Origin: Acetobacteraceae bacterium
Lineage (GTDB): Bacteria > Pseudomonadota > Alphaproteobacteria > Acetobacterales > Acetobacteraceae
Assembly: GCA_009693865.1 (NCBI GenBank)
Contig: SHWL01000006.1
Coordinates: 1 to 64,000 of the forward strand
Direction of reading: 5' to 3'
DNA: 64,000 nucleotides
Of this stretch, positions 35,700 to 44,670 are shown piece after piece. The position numbers and the translations under genes are program-made. The notes under the pieces were generated by a model. That model saw nothing but the letters and a program-made list of their open reading frames with translations. It was not told the DNA's origin and ran no database searches. Numbering within the stretch: the first letter of the stretch is position 1; each line of letters starts with the position of its first letter.

Positions 35700-36632
35700 C
35701 TAATCGAACAGCGAACTGACCGAGGACTCGTCGCTGATCCGCCGCATCGCCTCGGCCAACAGGGGCGCGATGGTGAGTTGCCTGATGTTGCCCGCCTGCT
35801 CCACCTCTGCCGTCGCCTGGATCGAGTCGGTGATCGTCATCATCTCCAGCGGCGCTTCGAGGACCCGGGCGACCGCGCCGCCGGACAGTACGCCATGTGT
35901 GACATAAGCCCCCGCCGAGCGCGCGCCATGCTTCATCAATGCGAAAGCGGCGTTGCAATGCGTGCCTCCGGAGTCGACGATGTCGTCGATCAGCACGCAA
36001 TCGCGGCCCTCCACGTCGCCGATCACGTTCATGACCTCGGAGTGGCCGGCGCGTTCCCGGCGCTTGTCGATGATCGCCAGGTCGCAGTTCAACCGGCTGG
36101 CGATCGCGCGGGCGCGCACCACGCCGCCGACGTCGGGTGAGACGATCATGATGTCGCGGCCGGCGTAACGCTCCTTGATGTCGCGGGCGAACAGGGGGGC
36201 GGCGTAGAGATTGTCCACCGGGATATCGAAGAAGCCTTGGATCTGTGCCGCGTGGAGGTCCATCGTCAGCACCCGGTTGGCGCCCGCCTCGGTGATCAGG
36301 TTGGCCACCAGCTTGGCGCTGATCGGGGATCGCGACGCGGTTTTCCGGTCCTGCCGCGCATACCCGAAATACGGGATGACCGCTGTGATCCGCCGCGCCG
36401 AGGACCGCCGCAACGCGTCCAGCGTGATGAGCAATTCCATCAGGTTGTCGTTCGCCGGGAACGAGGTGGACTGCATCACGAACACGTCCTCGCCCCGGAC
36501 ATTTTCGAGGATCTCGACGAACACCTCCATATCGGCGAATCGCCGGATCTGCGCCTTGGCCAGCGGGATACCGAGACATACAGCGACCGACTCGGCGAGA
36601 GGACGATTGCTGTTGCAGGCTACAATCTTCAT
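35700..36632 (-). CDS. prs: Ribose-phosphate pyrophosphokinase
   Basis: The product is 310 aa. It starts [15 protein letters not shown], with ATP site '[18 protein letters not shown]' and the PRPP loop [19 protein letters not shown] (about 215). It makes PRPP from ribose 5-phosphate and ATP for nucleotide, His and Trp synthesis. The ATG 36632 is chosen over an upstream frame that runs into intergenic sequence. Confidence 0.96.
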   Translation of the reverse strand: MKIVACNSNRPLAESVAVCLGIPLAKAQIRRFADMEVFVEILENVRGEDVFVMQSTSFPANDNLMELLITLDALRRSSARRITAVIPYFGYARQDRKTASRSPISAKLVANLITEAGANRVLTMDLHAAQIQGFFDIPVDNLYAAPLFARDIKERYAGRDIMIVSPDVGGVVRARAIASRLNCDLAIIDKRRERAGHSEVMNVIGDVEGRDCVLIDDIVDSGGTHCNAAFALMKHGARSAGAYVTHGVLSGGAVARVLEAPLEMMTITDSIQATAEVEQAGNIRQLTIAPLLAEAMRRISDESSVSSLFD

Positions 36633-36826
36633 GCGCGACGCCGTTTGGCTGGAGGGAAACCCGAGCAGTCCCGTGGCAGAGCCCGCTTCTAAGCAGAATT
36701 CGATCCTGGGCGCTACGGCCCGGCGCCATGTTTCCCCCAACAGTGTCCGCTGACCTGGTATCTCGCGGTTCCGTTTGCCCACCCAACCCGAACCGGCCGG
36801 CCCGCGAAGGGCAACTCTCATCATGG

Positions 36827-37008
36827 CGGAGTGCCGCTTATCTGCGGAGGGATACCGCTTAATTGCGGAAGGATGCCACTTATTTACGGAGAGGTGCCAC
36901 TTTACGGAGAGGTGTCACTTATTTACGGAGAGGTGTCACTTATCTACGGAGAGGTGCCACTTATCTACGGAGAGGTGCCACTTATTGACGGAGAGGTGCC
37001 ACTTTTTT
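36827..37008. repeat. 21-bp tandem repeat array
   Basis: There are nine units that begin CGGA, seven of them CGGAGAGGTGCCACTTAT-like and mostly 21 bp; two are 18 bp. The outer units at 36827 and 36845 are more diverged. The array is between prs (start 36632) and the BT1-type transporter, immediately beside a half palindrome at 37009. Frames through it encode a 7-residue repeat, but no start, stop or neighbour pattern suggests a real protein. From 36,633 to 36,826 I see no gene. Confidence 0.85.
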
Positions 37009-37060
37009 CGTCATGGCCCGGCTTGACCGGGCCACCCGGAGCGGTACGTCGTCGCGAAGC
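37009..37060. repeat. Half palindromic repeat
   Basis: One arm of the CGTCATGGCCCGGCTTGACC type starts at 37009, with CACCCGGAGCGG after it. The partner arm is missing. It directly follows the 21-bp array and precedes the end of the transporter gene. Confidence 0.6.
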
Positions 37061-37086
37061 GGGACGCAAAATCCGCTCGGGCCGCG

Positions 37087-38343
37087 TCACGGCCGCGCAA
37101 GACCCTCCCCGCCGTCAGCCGACCCCGTCCGTGCGTCCACGAAAGGCACCAACACCAGAACGAATCCCGTGACTGCCGCCGAAACGACAATCAACGGTGT
37201 CAGGTGGCCAGCGAACACATGCTCGTACAAAGCCGCGCCGATCGTATCCGCCAATGGGCTCGCGAGATTGATGACCGACATCAGCGCGGCGAAAGTGAAG
37301 CCCTCGGCCCGTTTCGGGCAATGCGCGGCGGCGAGACTGAGTGTCGCGACATTCGCCACCATGCCCGCCATGCCGCTGACGAAATAAATCGCCACCGCCG
37401 AGACCGGTCCTTGCAGTCCGAGATAAGCGAGTGTGCTCAACACACCAAAAATCAGCGACAGCGTCAGCAACTTCCGGCGCGGCAGCCGCCACAACAGATA
37501 GCGGTACGACAGCCCTCCCGCGATCCAACCCAAAGCGGTGACAGCGGACAGTACACCAATAAATCCCTGGGAGAATCGCAATGTATCCGTCAGATGAAAA
37601 TACAGCGGCGTGCCAAATCCTGGGCTGAAGTAATAGCAAAACAGAAACGCCGCGATGAGCCACAAATTACGGGACCGGAACGCCGCCACCAACGCGCGCA
37701 GACCCGATCGAAAGCCCGCGCGGTCGATCGTGACACGATCCTCGGCGACCAGCCGTAACGACGGGATCACCGCCAACACCGCCGCCGCCGCGATCCATGC
37801 CGCCGCCCGCAGCGCGTTCTGGGCGGACAGAATCTCGATCAGCCAGCCGCCCGTCAGAGCGGCGGCGACCGCGGCCACGTTGAACCAAAGCCATTGCTGA
37901 TTGACGAACGAATCGCTCGCGTTGAGCCGTTGTCCGTTTTCCACCAGCAACGCGCCGCATACTGTGCTCGCGACGGCCAGCGCGACGGCGGTGACCACCA
38001 GGGACGGCACGATCTCCCCGGGCGAGGCGCGCATCCCGACCCACGCGAAGGCGCAGGACGCGGCGAGGGCGGCCAGCAGCAAATACGGCCGCCGCCGGAA
38101 CCCTCCGAGAGGAAGAAAATCCGAGATCAGGCCATAGAGCGGCTTGATCACCCAGGGTACATCCAGGACCGCGAGCGAGGCGCTGATTTGCAACGGCCCC
38201 CAGCCTTGCGTCTCCTTCAGGAAATGGCTCAGCGGTTGCCAGACGATGCCGGATTTGGCCTGGCCGATCCCCTCGACCGCGTAGACGACGGCGAAGAACA
38301 GCATCAGGCGGGCGGTGCCGGCGGGATGAGGTTGGGAGGCCAT
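37087..38343 (-). CDS. MFS transporter, BT1/folate-biopterin-like
   Basis: The product is 418 aa with about twelve hydrophobic segments. The block KPLYGLISDFLPLGGFRRRP (about 62-81) and 'AASCAFAWVG' resemble the BT1 folate/biopterin transporter subfamily. It is an inner-membrane carrier of unknown substrate. ATG 38343 is chosen; the frame continues upstream into a gene on the same strand but has poor coding character there. Confidence 0.8.
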   Translation of the reverse strand: MASQPHPAGTARLMLFFAVVYAVEGIGQAKSGIVWQPLSHFLKETQGWGPLQISASLAVLDVPWVIKPLYGLISDFLPLGGFRRRPYLLLAALAASCAFAWVGMRASPGEIVPSLVVTAVALAVASTVCGALLVENGQRLNASDSFVNQQWLWFNVAAVAAALTGGWLIEILSAQNALRAAAWIAAAAVLAVIPSLRLVAEDRVTIDRAGFRSGLRALVAAFRSRNLWLIAAFLFCYYFSPGFGTPLYFHLTDTLRFSQGFIGVLSAVTALGWIAGGLSYRYLLWRLPRRKLLTLSLIFGVLSTLAYLGLQGPVSAVAIYFVSGMAGMVANVATLSLAAAHCPKRAEGFTFAALMSVINLASPLADTIGAALYEHVFAGHLTPLIVVSAAVTGFVLVLVPFVDARTGSADGGEGLARP

Positions 38344-38408
38344 GGATGCTCCCCATACGATGCCGCGGATGGTTTCGGCGACTCCCACGATATACCGTCG
38401 CGCCGAGG

Positions 38409-39302
38409 TTACTTGATCCGCGCGTTCGCCACGCCGCGTCGCCGGATCGTCGCTGCCGGTTGTCCACGCAGATGCACGTCGAAGAAATCTCGCGTTTCGG
38501 CGGCGACGTTGTCTCGCGCTTCGGACAAATAGTCGGTCCAGGCAAAATGACCAGCGCGCCGGAACACGGTCAATCGCGCCGGCGCCGTGATCCGGTCGAA
38601 GCAGCCACCGCGCCGGGTCACGGCCGGAGCAATCCCGAAATCGCGTGTCCCGGTCTGAAACGAGACCGGCGCCGTCAGTTCGCCCAAATGGCCCCATGCT
38701 TGCAAAAAGGGCGCGCAGGTCGGCGACAGCGCCGCGACGGCCTTGACACCCGGCATACGCCAGCTCGGCCATGCGCCGGCGAGACCCAGCACCGTGTAGC
38801 CGCCCAGGGAATGCCCCATGAGGCCAAGGCGCGACCAATCGATCGCACCCGCGAAGGCGGGATCGCGCCGCAACGCCTCCACCACCGCCACGATATCGTC
38901 GGCCCGGTCCCGCCAGGATGTGTCGGACCAAACATCCGGCAGGCGGAACGGACCCTCGGTCCGACCGGCGACCGTCCGCCCCGGGCAACTCGCATCGGCA
39001 TGGCGCGGGGCCACGACGAAATATCCGGCGTCCGCGAGAGCCTTGGTCAGGAACGACGATTGCGTGCCGCAGCCGCCGTAGCCGTGCGAGAACACGATGA
39101 TCGGAGCAGCCCCTCCTGGGCCGGGACGCCAGATGTTGACGTCGCGGCCACCAGCGACCAAGGCCTCGCCGGTGTCTCTGGGTGGGGCGAACCCGGCCAG
39201 GATCACATCCTCTCTGCCGCCCCCGCCGCCCAGGGGATGGGCGGTCACGGCCGGGGCCATGAACATGGCGAGGCAGAGAAGACTGAAGCTCAGGCGCCGC
39301 AT
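38409..39302 (-). CDS. Secreted alpha/beta hydrolase
   Basis: The product is 297 aa. A signal peptide (residues 1-21, ending VTAHP) precedes an alpha/beta hydrolase with nucleophile S165 in GHSLGG, oxyanion HGYGG (73-77) and a late H in RAGHFAW. It may be exported to the periplasm and act on esters or lactones; the dienelactone hydrolase family is the closest by shape. It lies 65 bases from the BT1 transporter on the same strand. Confidence 0.85.
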   Translation of the reverse strand: MRRLSFSLLCLAMFMAPAVTAHPLGGGGGREDVILAGFAPPRDTGEALVAGGRDVNIWRPGPGGAAPIIVFSHGYGGCGTQSSFLTKALADAGYFVVAPRHADASCPGRTVAGRTEGPFRLPDVWSDTSWRDRADDIVAVVEALRRDPAFAGAIDWSRLGLMGHSLGGYTVLGLAGAWPSWRMPGVKAVAALSPTCAPFLQAWGHLGELTAPVSFQTGTRDFGIAPAVTRRGGCFDRITAPARLTVFRRAGHFAWTDYLSEARDNVAAETRDFFDVHLRGQPAATIRRRGVANARIK

Positions 39303-39452
39303 GGTTGGAGGTCTCCATGGGCGGGGACAACGGGTCCGCCGCCTGGATGCAGTTCTGGCACGGCGCGCGTGACGAACTGGCTTCGGTTCGTGCTGGCGGG
39401 TTCCCGTCGGGCCTTACGTGACAATCCGCGGAGCGGTGACAAGACGCGACCG

Positions 39453-39745
39453 ATGCCGGACGAAACCGTCACCCACCGTGCCATGATCACAGCGTGCGCT
39501 ACCGGCGCCACGCTGTCGCAGTCTCTCGACCAGACCGTCGCCAACCTCGCACTGCCGTACATGCAGGGCAGTTTTTCCGCCCGGTACGACCAGATCACCT
39601 GGGTTTTGAGGTCCTACGTCGTGGAGGCTGAGATCATGACCGCGCCGCGTGGCATCGCTGGCGATGAGGTTCGGACGCAAGCCATTGAATATCGTCTGCA
39701 TCATCGGCTTTACCGTCACCTCGATGCTGTGCGACACGGCACGGT
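39453..39745 (+). pseudogene. DHA2 (EmrB/QacA-type) transporter, N-terminal fragment with frameshift
   Basis: It starts at ATG 39453 with ACATGATLSQSLDQTVANLA and ALPYMQGSFSARYDQITWVL, the start of DHA2 exporters. The frame is broken near 39,645; a second frame then reads MRFGRKPLNIVCIIGFTVTS, which is the next part. It ends near 39,745, after about 100 of the usual 500 residues. It is a broken 5' remnant at the left edge of an AT-richer segment. Confidence 0.7.
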
Positions 39746-39760
39746 CATGCCACGAAACGT

Positions 39761-40446
39761 TTAGTCAAAAAGGCCTCGCTGGACTTCTTGTGCTGCCGCG
39801 GGAACGTAGCATGTCCGATCCTGTCGAATCGAAATCCAGTAAGCTCTTCCGGAGAGCTTCAAAGTTGATCTAAATTCTTTTCTTCCTCGAACGGTGGGAA
39901 CATTGGTTTCCAGCCAGGCGACCTTGAGATTTTCGTACTTCGAACTACCCAACGAGCACATATTGATACGATGAGTGCCAGACACACCCGAAATGCTGTT
40001 GATAAACATCTCGTCAACAATGAAGGAATGCATGTTTGGTAGTTGCATTTCTTCACCATACGACGAGTGGTAGACAACAAAAATGCGCTTTTTGTCGGCA
40101 ACTCGCAGTGCTTCAGCTGTCTTCAAAAATCCAGTGTTGGATTCTAACCGTACCAAGGCATTCGCTACAACTTCCGGCGAGACACCGCATTGGACGACAC
40201 CCCAGGTCCTCAGATTGTGCGGCGATATTGGTTCTGATTTCGGAACGGAATTGAGCCAAGATCTTGCTGGCCAATCTGGCACCAACAAGGATGTTGCGAA
40301 ATCATCCATACATGTCTCTTGCTTCCGAAACTCCTCGCGATCAGCCGTTTTTAACACGGGCAAGGCATTGAAGTGCTTGAATGCCAGGCAGTGACCAAGT
40401 TCATGCGCGATGAAACAAGACGGTTTCCGCGAGCTTATAGCGACCT
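39761..40446 (-). pseudogene. ImmA/IrrE-like metallopeptidase, 5' end missing
   Basis: The frame reads FIAHELGHCLAFKHFNALPV (zinc motif HELGH) and 'TSLLVPDWPARSW', then about 190 less familiar residues, ending at 39761. Such peptidases cut regulators of phage and stress genes. The first residues overlap the 3' end of the HD gene in another frame, with no proper start, so the N terminus was lost at a junction near 40,430-40,446. The DNA is AT-richer than its surroundings. Confidence 0.6.
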
Positions 40447-41403
40447 TCAAGCAATTCGAGGATGTTGGTGAGTGCATCGTGGCGCAGTCGGTCGGCCGGG
40501 CCGACGTTGATCACGAATCGGGGAATCGGCCCATCGGGGCCAGTAGCGGTTCGCGCCTCCATGTACTGATAGGGTCTCTTGTTCTCGTACATAGGCTTAC
40601 CGAGATGGTGCCAGTCGCGAAATAAGTAATCCAGAAAATCGGCACAAATCGTGTTTCCTACCACATCCCGGCAGACTTGTAATGGGATTTCACTTTCAAG
40701 CTGTTTGATCAATTTATCCCACGCGTCTCTCGCTTCGCCCTTCTGTCCAGGAGGTTTGGCGACGATCGCGCAAAGAACCTCAAAAGGTGTCAAATCTGTC
40801 TTCAGGGATTTCGTGACGTCAATGTATAGTGCATCGATAAGCTCCTTAAGTGACCAACCGCCAGTCGGTTTTGGCACGACGCCGACGGATTTAACTAAAT
40901 CATAATGCAGGTATTTGCGGCTCCCGATTTTGTCCAACCTGGCTGGCCCATCGTGTGACGGTAGGTGATTCAATTCATCTTCAAGTGTATGACCGAAGGG
41001 CAAATGGCCGACATCGTGTAGCAGTGCCTCGAGCCTAATTAGCTTCGCGAGTGGCGCACTGATCTTAGTTCTTTTCCAAATTCCTACGTTTGACTCCGGC
41101 TTCTCAGAGTTCTGATTCACGTGATTGATCATGACCTGTGCTACATGGACCGCGCCGATCGAATGCTCTAAGCGAGTATGCACGCCTCCGGGAAAAACGA
41201 TGCAGGCGAACCCGAGCTGCCGTACCCTATCTTAGACGTTGAAACGAAGGATGGTCGATGACGGCGATCTCTTCTGGAAAGAGTTCTACAAGGCCGTGAA
41301 CCGGGAGAAATAACTCCTGCATCCGAACGTATTGGCTCGGTGTTCCCCCGAGATTGGTTGAGCCCGCTTCGACCATCTTGACGACTCCCTTGGCCATTTG
41401 CAT
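40401..41403 (-). pseudogene. HD-superfamily phosphohydrolase, frameshifted and 3' truncated
   Basis: The first part starts at ATG 41403 (or ATG 41397) and ends HPSFQRLR then a stop at 41227-41229. Skipping one base at about 41229 restores RVRQLGFACIVFPGGVHTRL (41228 on), then the HD motifs TRLEHSIGAV, and LHDVGHLPFGH. The frame ends at LFHRA at 40401, where the usual end is missing and the ImmA-like frame begins. One base extra plus a truncated end make it non-functional unless the first is a sequencing error. Confidence 0.7.
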
Positions 41404-41558
41404 CCCTCTCTGAGGTCGGTTCCGGAACCTGCCCGTCGCGGAAACGCCGGAAGCCTGGCGCGCTGCGGATACGCGACCTGTTTGCCTGCGAGCAGACAAG
41501 CAATAGCGCAATCGCCCGCGCTCGGAAAGCTCGGCCACATCATAACCCAGCGAGTGAC

Positions 41559-41640
41559 ACCGTGACACACGGCATGCCGGAGAACCCGGCGGCAACCCTC
41601 AAACTATCCCTGGCCGTGAAGCGCGACGTCGGTCAGGCAA
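41559..41640 (+). pseudogene. PemK-type toxin gene fragment
   Basis: CCGTGACACACGGCATGCCGG and what follows to about 41640 match 42164-42240 of the intact toxin gene at 42002 (CCGTGACACACAGCATGCCGG, then GAGAACCC, GCCGTGAA, and so on) with several mismatches. It is about 80 bases of a second copy, 80 bases before the intact antitoxin. The rest of 41,404-41,720 holds no intact gene. Confidence 0.65.
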
Positions 41641-41681
41641 GGTGATATTGTCGATCCCGTCGCGTCGCATTTGCCAAATTC

Positions 41682-41699
41682 GCGTAAATTGCGTAAATT
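41682..41699. promoter_or_regulatory. Direct repeats upstream of Phd/PemK
   Basis: GCGTAAATT occurs twice in tandem at 41682-41690 and 41691-41699, about 20 bases before the antitoxin ATG at 41721. Phd-type antitoxins repress their own operons at such repeats. The use as an operator is inferred from position. Confidence 0.4.
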
Positions 41700-41720
41700 G
41701 CACTCCGAAAGCGAGATCCC

Positions 41721-42002
41721 ATGCGCGAAGTCCCAGCCACCGAATTCACCCGCAACTTTGGCCGATACCGCGAAATCGCCCAGAGGGAGCCACTCGCGGT
41801 CACCAGCCATGGCCGCGCCACCGGGTATTTCGTCTCCGCCGTCGAATTCGACGAACTTCAGCGGATCAAGGCGCTGGTTGGCAAAAGCCTCGCGGTCGCG
41901 GACCTGACGGAGCAAGAGATCGACCTGATCACCAGCGGCCACATGGACCCCGAGCATGACCACCTGAATGCTCTCTTGGACGAGGATACGGCGGCGGGCT
42001 GA
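41721..42002 (+). CDS. Phd/YefM-family antitoxin
   Basis: The product is 93 aa. The N-terminal DNA-binding half reads MREVPATEFTRNFGRYREIA, 'EPLAVTSHGRATGYFVSAVE', as in Phd. The acidic C-terminal tail binds the toxin. Its stop overlaps the toxin start (TGATG), giving coupled translation. It should neutralise the PemK-like toxin and repress the operon. Confidence 0.85.
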   Translation: MREVPATEFTRNFGRYREIAQREPLAVTSHGRATGYFVSAVEFDELQRIKALVGKSLAVADLTEQEIDLITSGHMDPEHDHLNALLDEDTAAG

Positions 42003-42436
42003 TGCCGCTTCCCGAACCGCGGCGCGGCCTTGTCATTTCCCACGCCTATCTCTGGCATCATGAACACCTCGCGGGCAGGGAAGAAGCCCGGAAGCACAGA
42101 CCTTGCGTGATCGTTCTTGCGATCGAGAACCCAACGGGCGGCCACCCCATCGTCCTTGTCGCACCCGTGACACACAGCATGCCGGAGAACCCAGCCGCGG
42201 CCTTCGAACTGCCGCGGGCCGTGAACCGTCACCTCGGTCTCGACGATGAACGCTCCTGGGTCATACTCGACCAGGTGAACCGGTTCCAATGGCCGGGTTT
42301 CGACCTTCGCCCGATTTCGCCGTCCGGTGACCGCTTCACCCATGGGTTTCTGCCGCCGCGCCTGTTCGACCAACTCATGGTTAAATTGCGCGCGGTCTGG
42401 ACGGCCAGCCCGGGGAAAACCATCAGCCGGGACTGA
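42002..42436 (+). CDS. PemK/MazF-like toxin
   Basis: The product is 144 aa. RGLVISHAYLWHHEHLAGRE opens it, with 'HRPCVIVLAIENPTG', 'ILVAPVTHSMPENPAAAFEL' and RSWVILDQVNRFQWPGFDLR, matching PemK-type proteins that cut mRNA or bind ribosomes. It overlaps the antitoxin stop. A decayed copy of part of it lies at 41,559. Confidence 0.75.
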   Translation: MPLPEPRRGLVISHAYLWHHEHLAGREEARKHRPCVIVLAIENPTGGHPIVLVAPVTHSMPENPAAAFELPRAVNRHLGLDDERSWVILDQVNRFQWPGFDLRPISPSGDRFTHGFLPPRLFDQLMVKLRAVWTASPGKTISRD

Positions 42437-42446
42437 CGGTCTCCCC

Positions 42447-43712
42447 TCACCCCAACGCCGCCTCCACCCACCTCGCCCAGGCGAGCACCGCCCGGTCGTC
42501 GCCTCGGCGGCCGACGATCTGGATCCCAAGCGGCAAGCCGTTCGGCCCAGTACCCGCCGGCACCGTCACGCAAGGGACATGCAACGACGTCCAGATGAAG
42601 TTGAACGCCGGATCGCCGGTCCATTCCAACCCGTTCGGAGCCTCCCCCGGCGCCGCGGGCGTGATCAACACATCCAAATCCGCCATCGCCTGGGGGAACG
42701 CCTGCTGGGTTCGCGCGAAGACATCGTAGGCCTCGGCCAGCGCGGCCTCAGTCTGGGACAGGCCGAAATTCAACCGCTCGCGCAGTCCCTCGCTGACGCC
42801 GTCCGGATGGTTCGCGAGTTCCCAACCCAGGGCGCGGGCCGACTCAGCGTTCTGGACGATGGGGTGGGCATCGATCAAAGCGGAGAACATCGTGGGCAGT
42901 TCCCGCTGCTCGACCGCCGCGCCCGCCCGCGCCAACACGGCCTCGACCCGCTGCAATAACGCATGGGTTTCGGGCGCCGCCACGCCCCATGACGGCGAAC
43001 AGCAGATCCCGATCCGAGGCGCCCGCCCGGGGTGCGAGTCGGGATCGCCCAGGTCGCGGCCGGCGACGGCGCCCGCGAAGAACGCGCAGTCCGCGACCGA
43101 GCGCGCCATCACCCCCACCGTGTCCAGGCTGTCGGACATGATTTTCATGCCGATCCGGCTGATCGTTCCGTAGGTCGGCTTGTAGCCCACCACCCCGCAA
43201 AACGCCGCCGGCCGGATGATGCTGCCTGCCGTCTGCGTCCCGAATGCCACCGGGAACATTCCATCCGCCACGCCCGCCGCCGAGCCCGACGACGATCCTC
43301 CCGGCGTATGCCCGGGATTGGCCGGATTGGCGGTCGGCCCGGGTTTCCGCGTCGCGAACTCGGTCGTCACGGTCTTGCCGATCACCACCCCACCGGTGGC
43401 GCGGGTCCAGGCCACCGGCGCCGAGTCCGCTCGCGGCCGCCAGCCGTCCCAGATCGGTGAGCCGTACGCGCTTGGCATATCCCCCGTATCCAGCACGTCC
43501 TTCACTCCCACGGGGATCCCGTGCAGCTTGCCCGCCCGCGGCACCGCGCCTCGGGCCGCCGCCGGATCGAGATGGGCGAAGGCGTGAATCACCGGCTCCC
43601 GGTCCGCGATTCGCCCCAGACAGGCCTCCATGAGATCGGCGGGCTTCAGGCTCCCCGCCGCGATCTGCCGCGCCGCCTCGGTCGCGGTCAGGCGATACAA
43701 CTCGTTCGACAT
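42447..43712 (-). CDS. Amidase (GatA-like)
   Basis: The product is 421 aa. The Ser-cisSer-Lys triad is visible: K71 (VGVKDVL), S142 in GGSSSGSAAG (138-147) and S164 in TQTAGSIIRPA. The amidase-signature family hydrolyses amides; its partner GatB is absent, so this is probably a stand-alone amidase. ATG 43712 follows the conserved MSNELYRLTATEA. It is convergent with the toxin gene. Confidence 0.9.
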   Translation of the reverse strand: MSNELYRLTATEAARQIAAGSLKPADLMEACLGRIADREPVIHAFAHLDPAAARGAVPRAGKLHGIPVGVKDVLDTGDMPSAYGSPIWDGWRPRADSAPVAWTRATGGVVIGKTVTTEFATRKPGPTANPANPGHTPGGSSSGSAAGVADGMFPVAFGTQTAGSIIRPAAFCGVVGYKPTYGTISRIGMKIMSDSLDTVGVMARSVADCAFFAGAVAGRDLGDPDSHPGRAPRIGICCSPSWGVAAPETHALLQRVEAVLARAGAAVEQRELPTMFSALIDAHPIVQNAESARALGWELANHPDGVSEGLRERLNFGLSQTEAALAEAYDVFARTQQAFPQAMADLDVLITPAAPGEAPNGLEWTGDPAFNFIWTSLHVPCVTVPAGTGPNGLPLGIQIVGRRGDDRAVLAWARWVEAALG

Positions 43713-43779
43713 GATGAAATCTCCGCGCTGCGTGCCGCCAGACTGGCGCACCGCCGCGCCAGGGTCCATCCTCCCGCGC

Positions 43780-44298
43780 ATGGATTCACCCGCGTCCGTC
43801 CCGCCGATCCGCGTCGGCACTGCCCCTGACGGTTCGGTGACCTATCTGGTCGACCTGCCGCCCGAAGCCCTGCCTCCGGTCGCCAGCCGCGACCTGGCGC
43901 GCGCGTGGTACGCTGCCCGCCGCGCCGCGCTGGCCGAGCAGTGGGGCACCGTCCGGGTCTTCCGTTTCCTCCACCCCGATGGCGCCCATTCCGATCTCGT
44001 CCTCGCCGATCGCGACGCCAGTTGCTGGGCCGGCGCGCTGGACGCGCTGTACGGGATAGGAACCAGCCAGGGCCTGTCGCTCTGCCTCCGCCTCCTGGCC
44101 CTCATCGACCTTCTCGCCCAATCGCCCTGGGCTTTGCCGTTGATGCGCCTCGCCCGCGACGGAGCCGAGCCCGATCCGGCGCTGCTGCGCGCGGCGGCGA
44201 CCGAACCGCTGACGCGGGAGGCCCGCTTCGACCACACCGGCTTTCGGGCCCGCCTGACCCGCTATACGTCCCATCGCCTGACAGGAGCCTCCGCATGA
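43780..44298 (+). CDS. Hypothetical protein
   Basis: The product is 172 aa, unknown to me. It contains 'RVGTAPDGSVTYLVDLPPEA', 'LHPDGAHSDLVLADRDASCW' and an alanine-rich C terminus. No signal peptide or membrane segment is clear. It overlaps the lipoprotein start by ATGA, which supports translation. Confidence 0.6.
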   Translation: MDSPASVPPIRVGTAPDGSVTYLVDLPPEALPPVASRDLARAWYAARRAALAEQWGTVRVFRFLHPDGAHSDLVLADRDASCWAGALDALYGIGTSQGLSLCLRLLALIDLLAQSPWALPLMRLARDGAEPDPALLRAAATEPLTREARFDHTGFRARLTRYTSHRLTGASA

Positions 44299-44663
44299 GC
44301 CGTGCCCATTTCTTTCCCTTTGTGGCACTGCTGGCGCTGGCGGGCTGCTCGGCCGGTTCGATGGGTTCCAGCGGTGGGTTCGCCGCCGTGGGCCCCTCCG
44401 GCGGGCCAACCGATCTGGCGACCCAGACCGCCTGCCGTCAGCGCGTGAACGAAATGTATGACCATCGCAACCGGGCAGAGATTTACACCGCGAACTCGTC
44501 GATGAACTCGCCCTATTCGGCGAATTACCAGGCAGGCGTGACGAGCCGCGGCCTGGCCGGCCAGTTCGACTACGAACGGACCTTGCGGGAATGCGAGCGC
44601 AATACCGGTGCCGCTCGGGAAACCGCGCGAGCACCGGCGGCTCCTCCTCCGAAGGGCCGTTGA
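44295..44663 (+). CDS. Small lipoprotein
   Basis: The product is 122 aa. A signal peptide (ALLALAGCS) ends in the lipobox LAGC, giving a lipidated C18. The remainder is polar, with GQFDYERTLRECER and a proline-rich end. It would be attached to a membrane facing the periplasm. The start overlaps the upstream stop by ATGA. Confidence 0.75.
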   Translation: MSRAHFFPFVALLALAGCSAGSMGSSGGFAAVGPSGGPTDLATQTACRQRVNEMYDHRNRAEIYTANSSMNSPYSANYQAGVTSRGLAGQFDYERTLRECERNTGAARETARAPAAPPPKGR

Positions 44664-44670
44664 TCCAAGG

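Noticed and set aside
36827-37008. Possible CRISPR array
   Set aside because: Units follow one another directly with no unique spacers, and no cas genes are near.
36831-37172. Plus-strand frame encoding a 7-residue repeat (YGEVPLI)
   Set aside because: It follows from the 21-bp array; no ribosome site, and the frame runs into a palindrome and the end of another gene.
37087-39330. Single 747-codon minus-strand gene covering both the BT1 transporter and the hydrolase region
   Set aside because: The N-terminal half is a shadow of the hydrolase in another frame; the transporter starts at 38,343.
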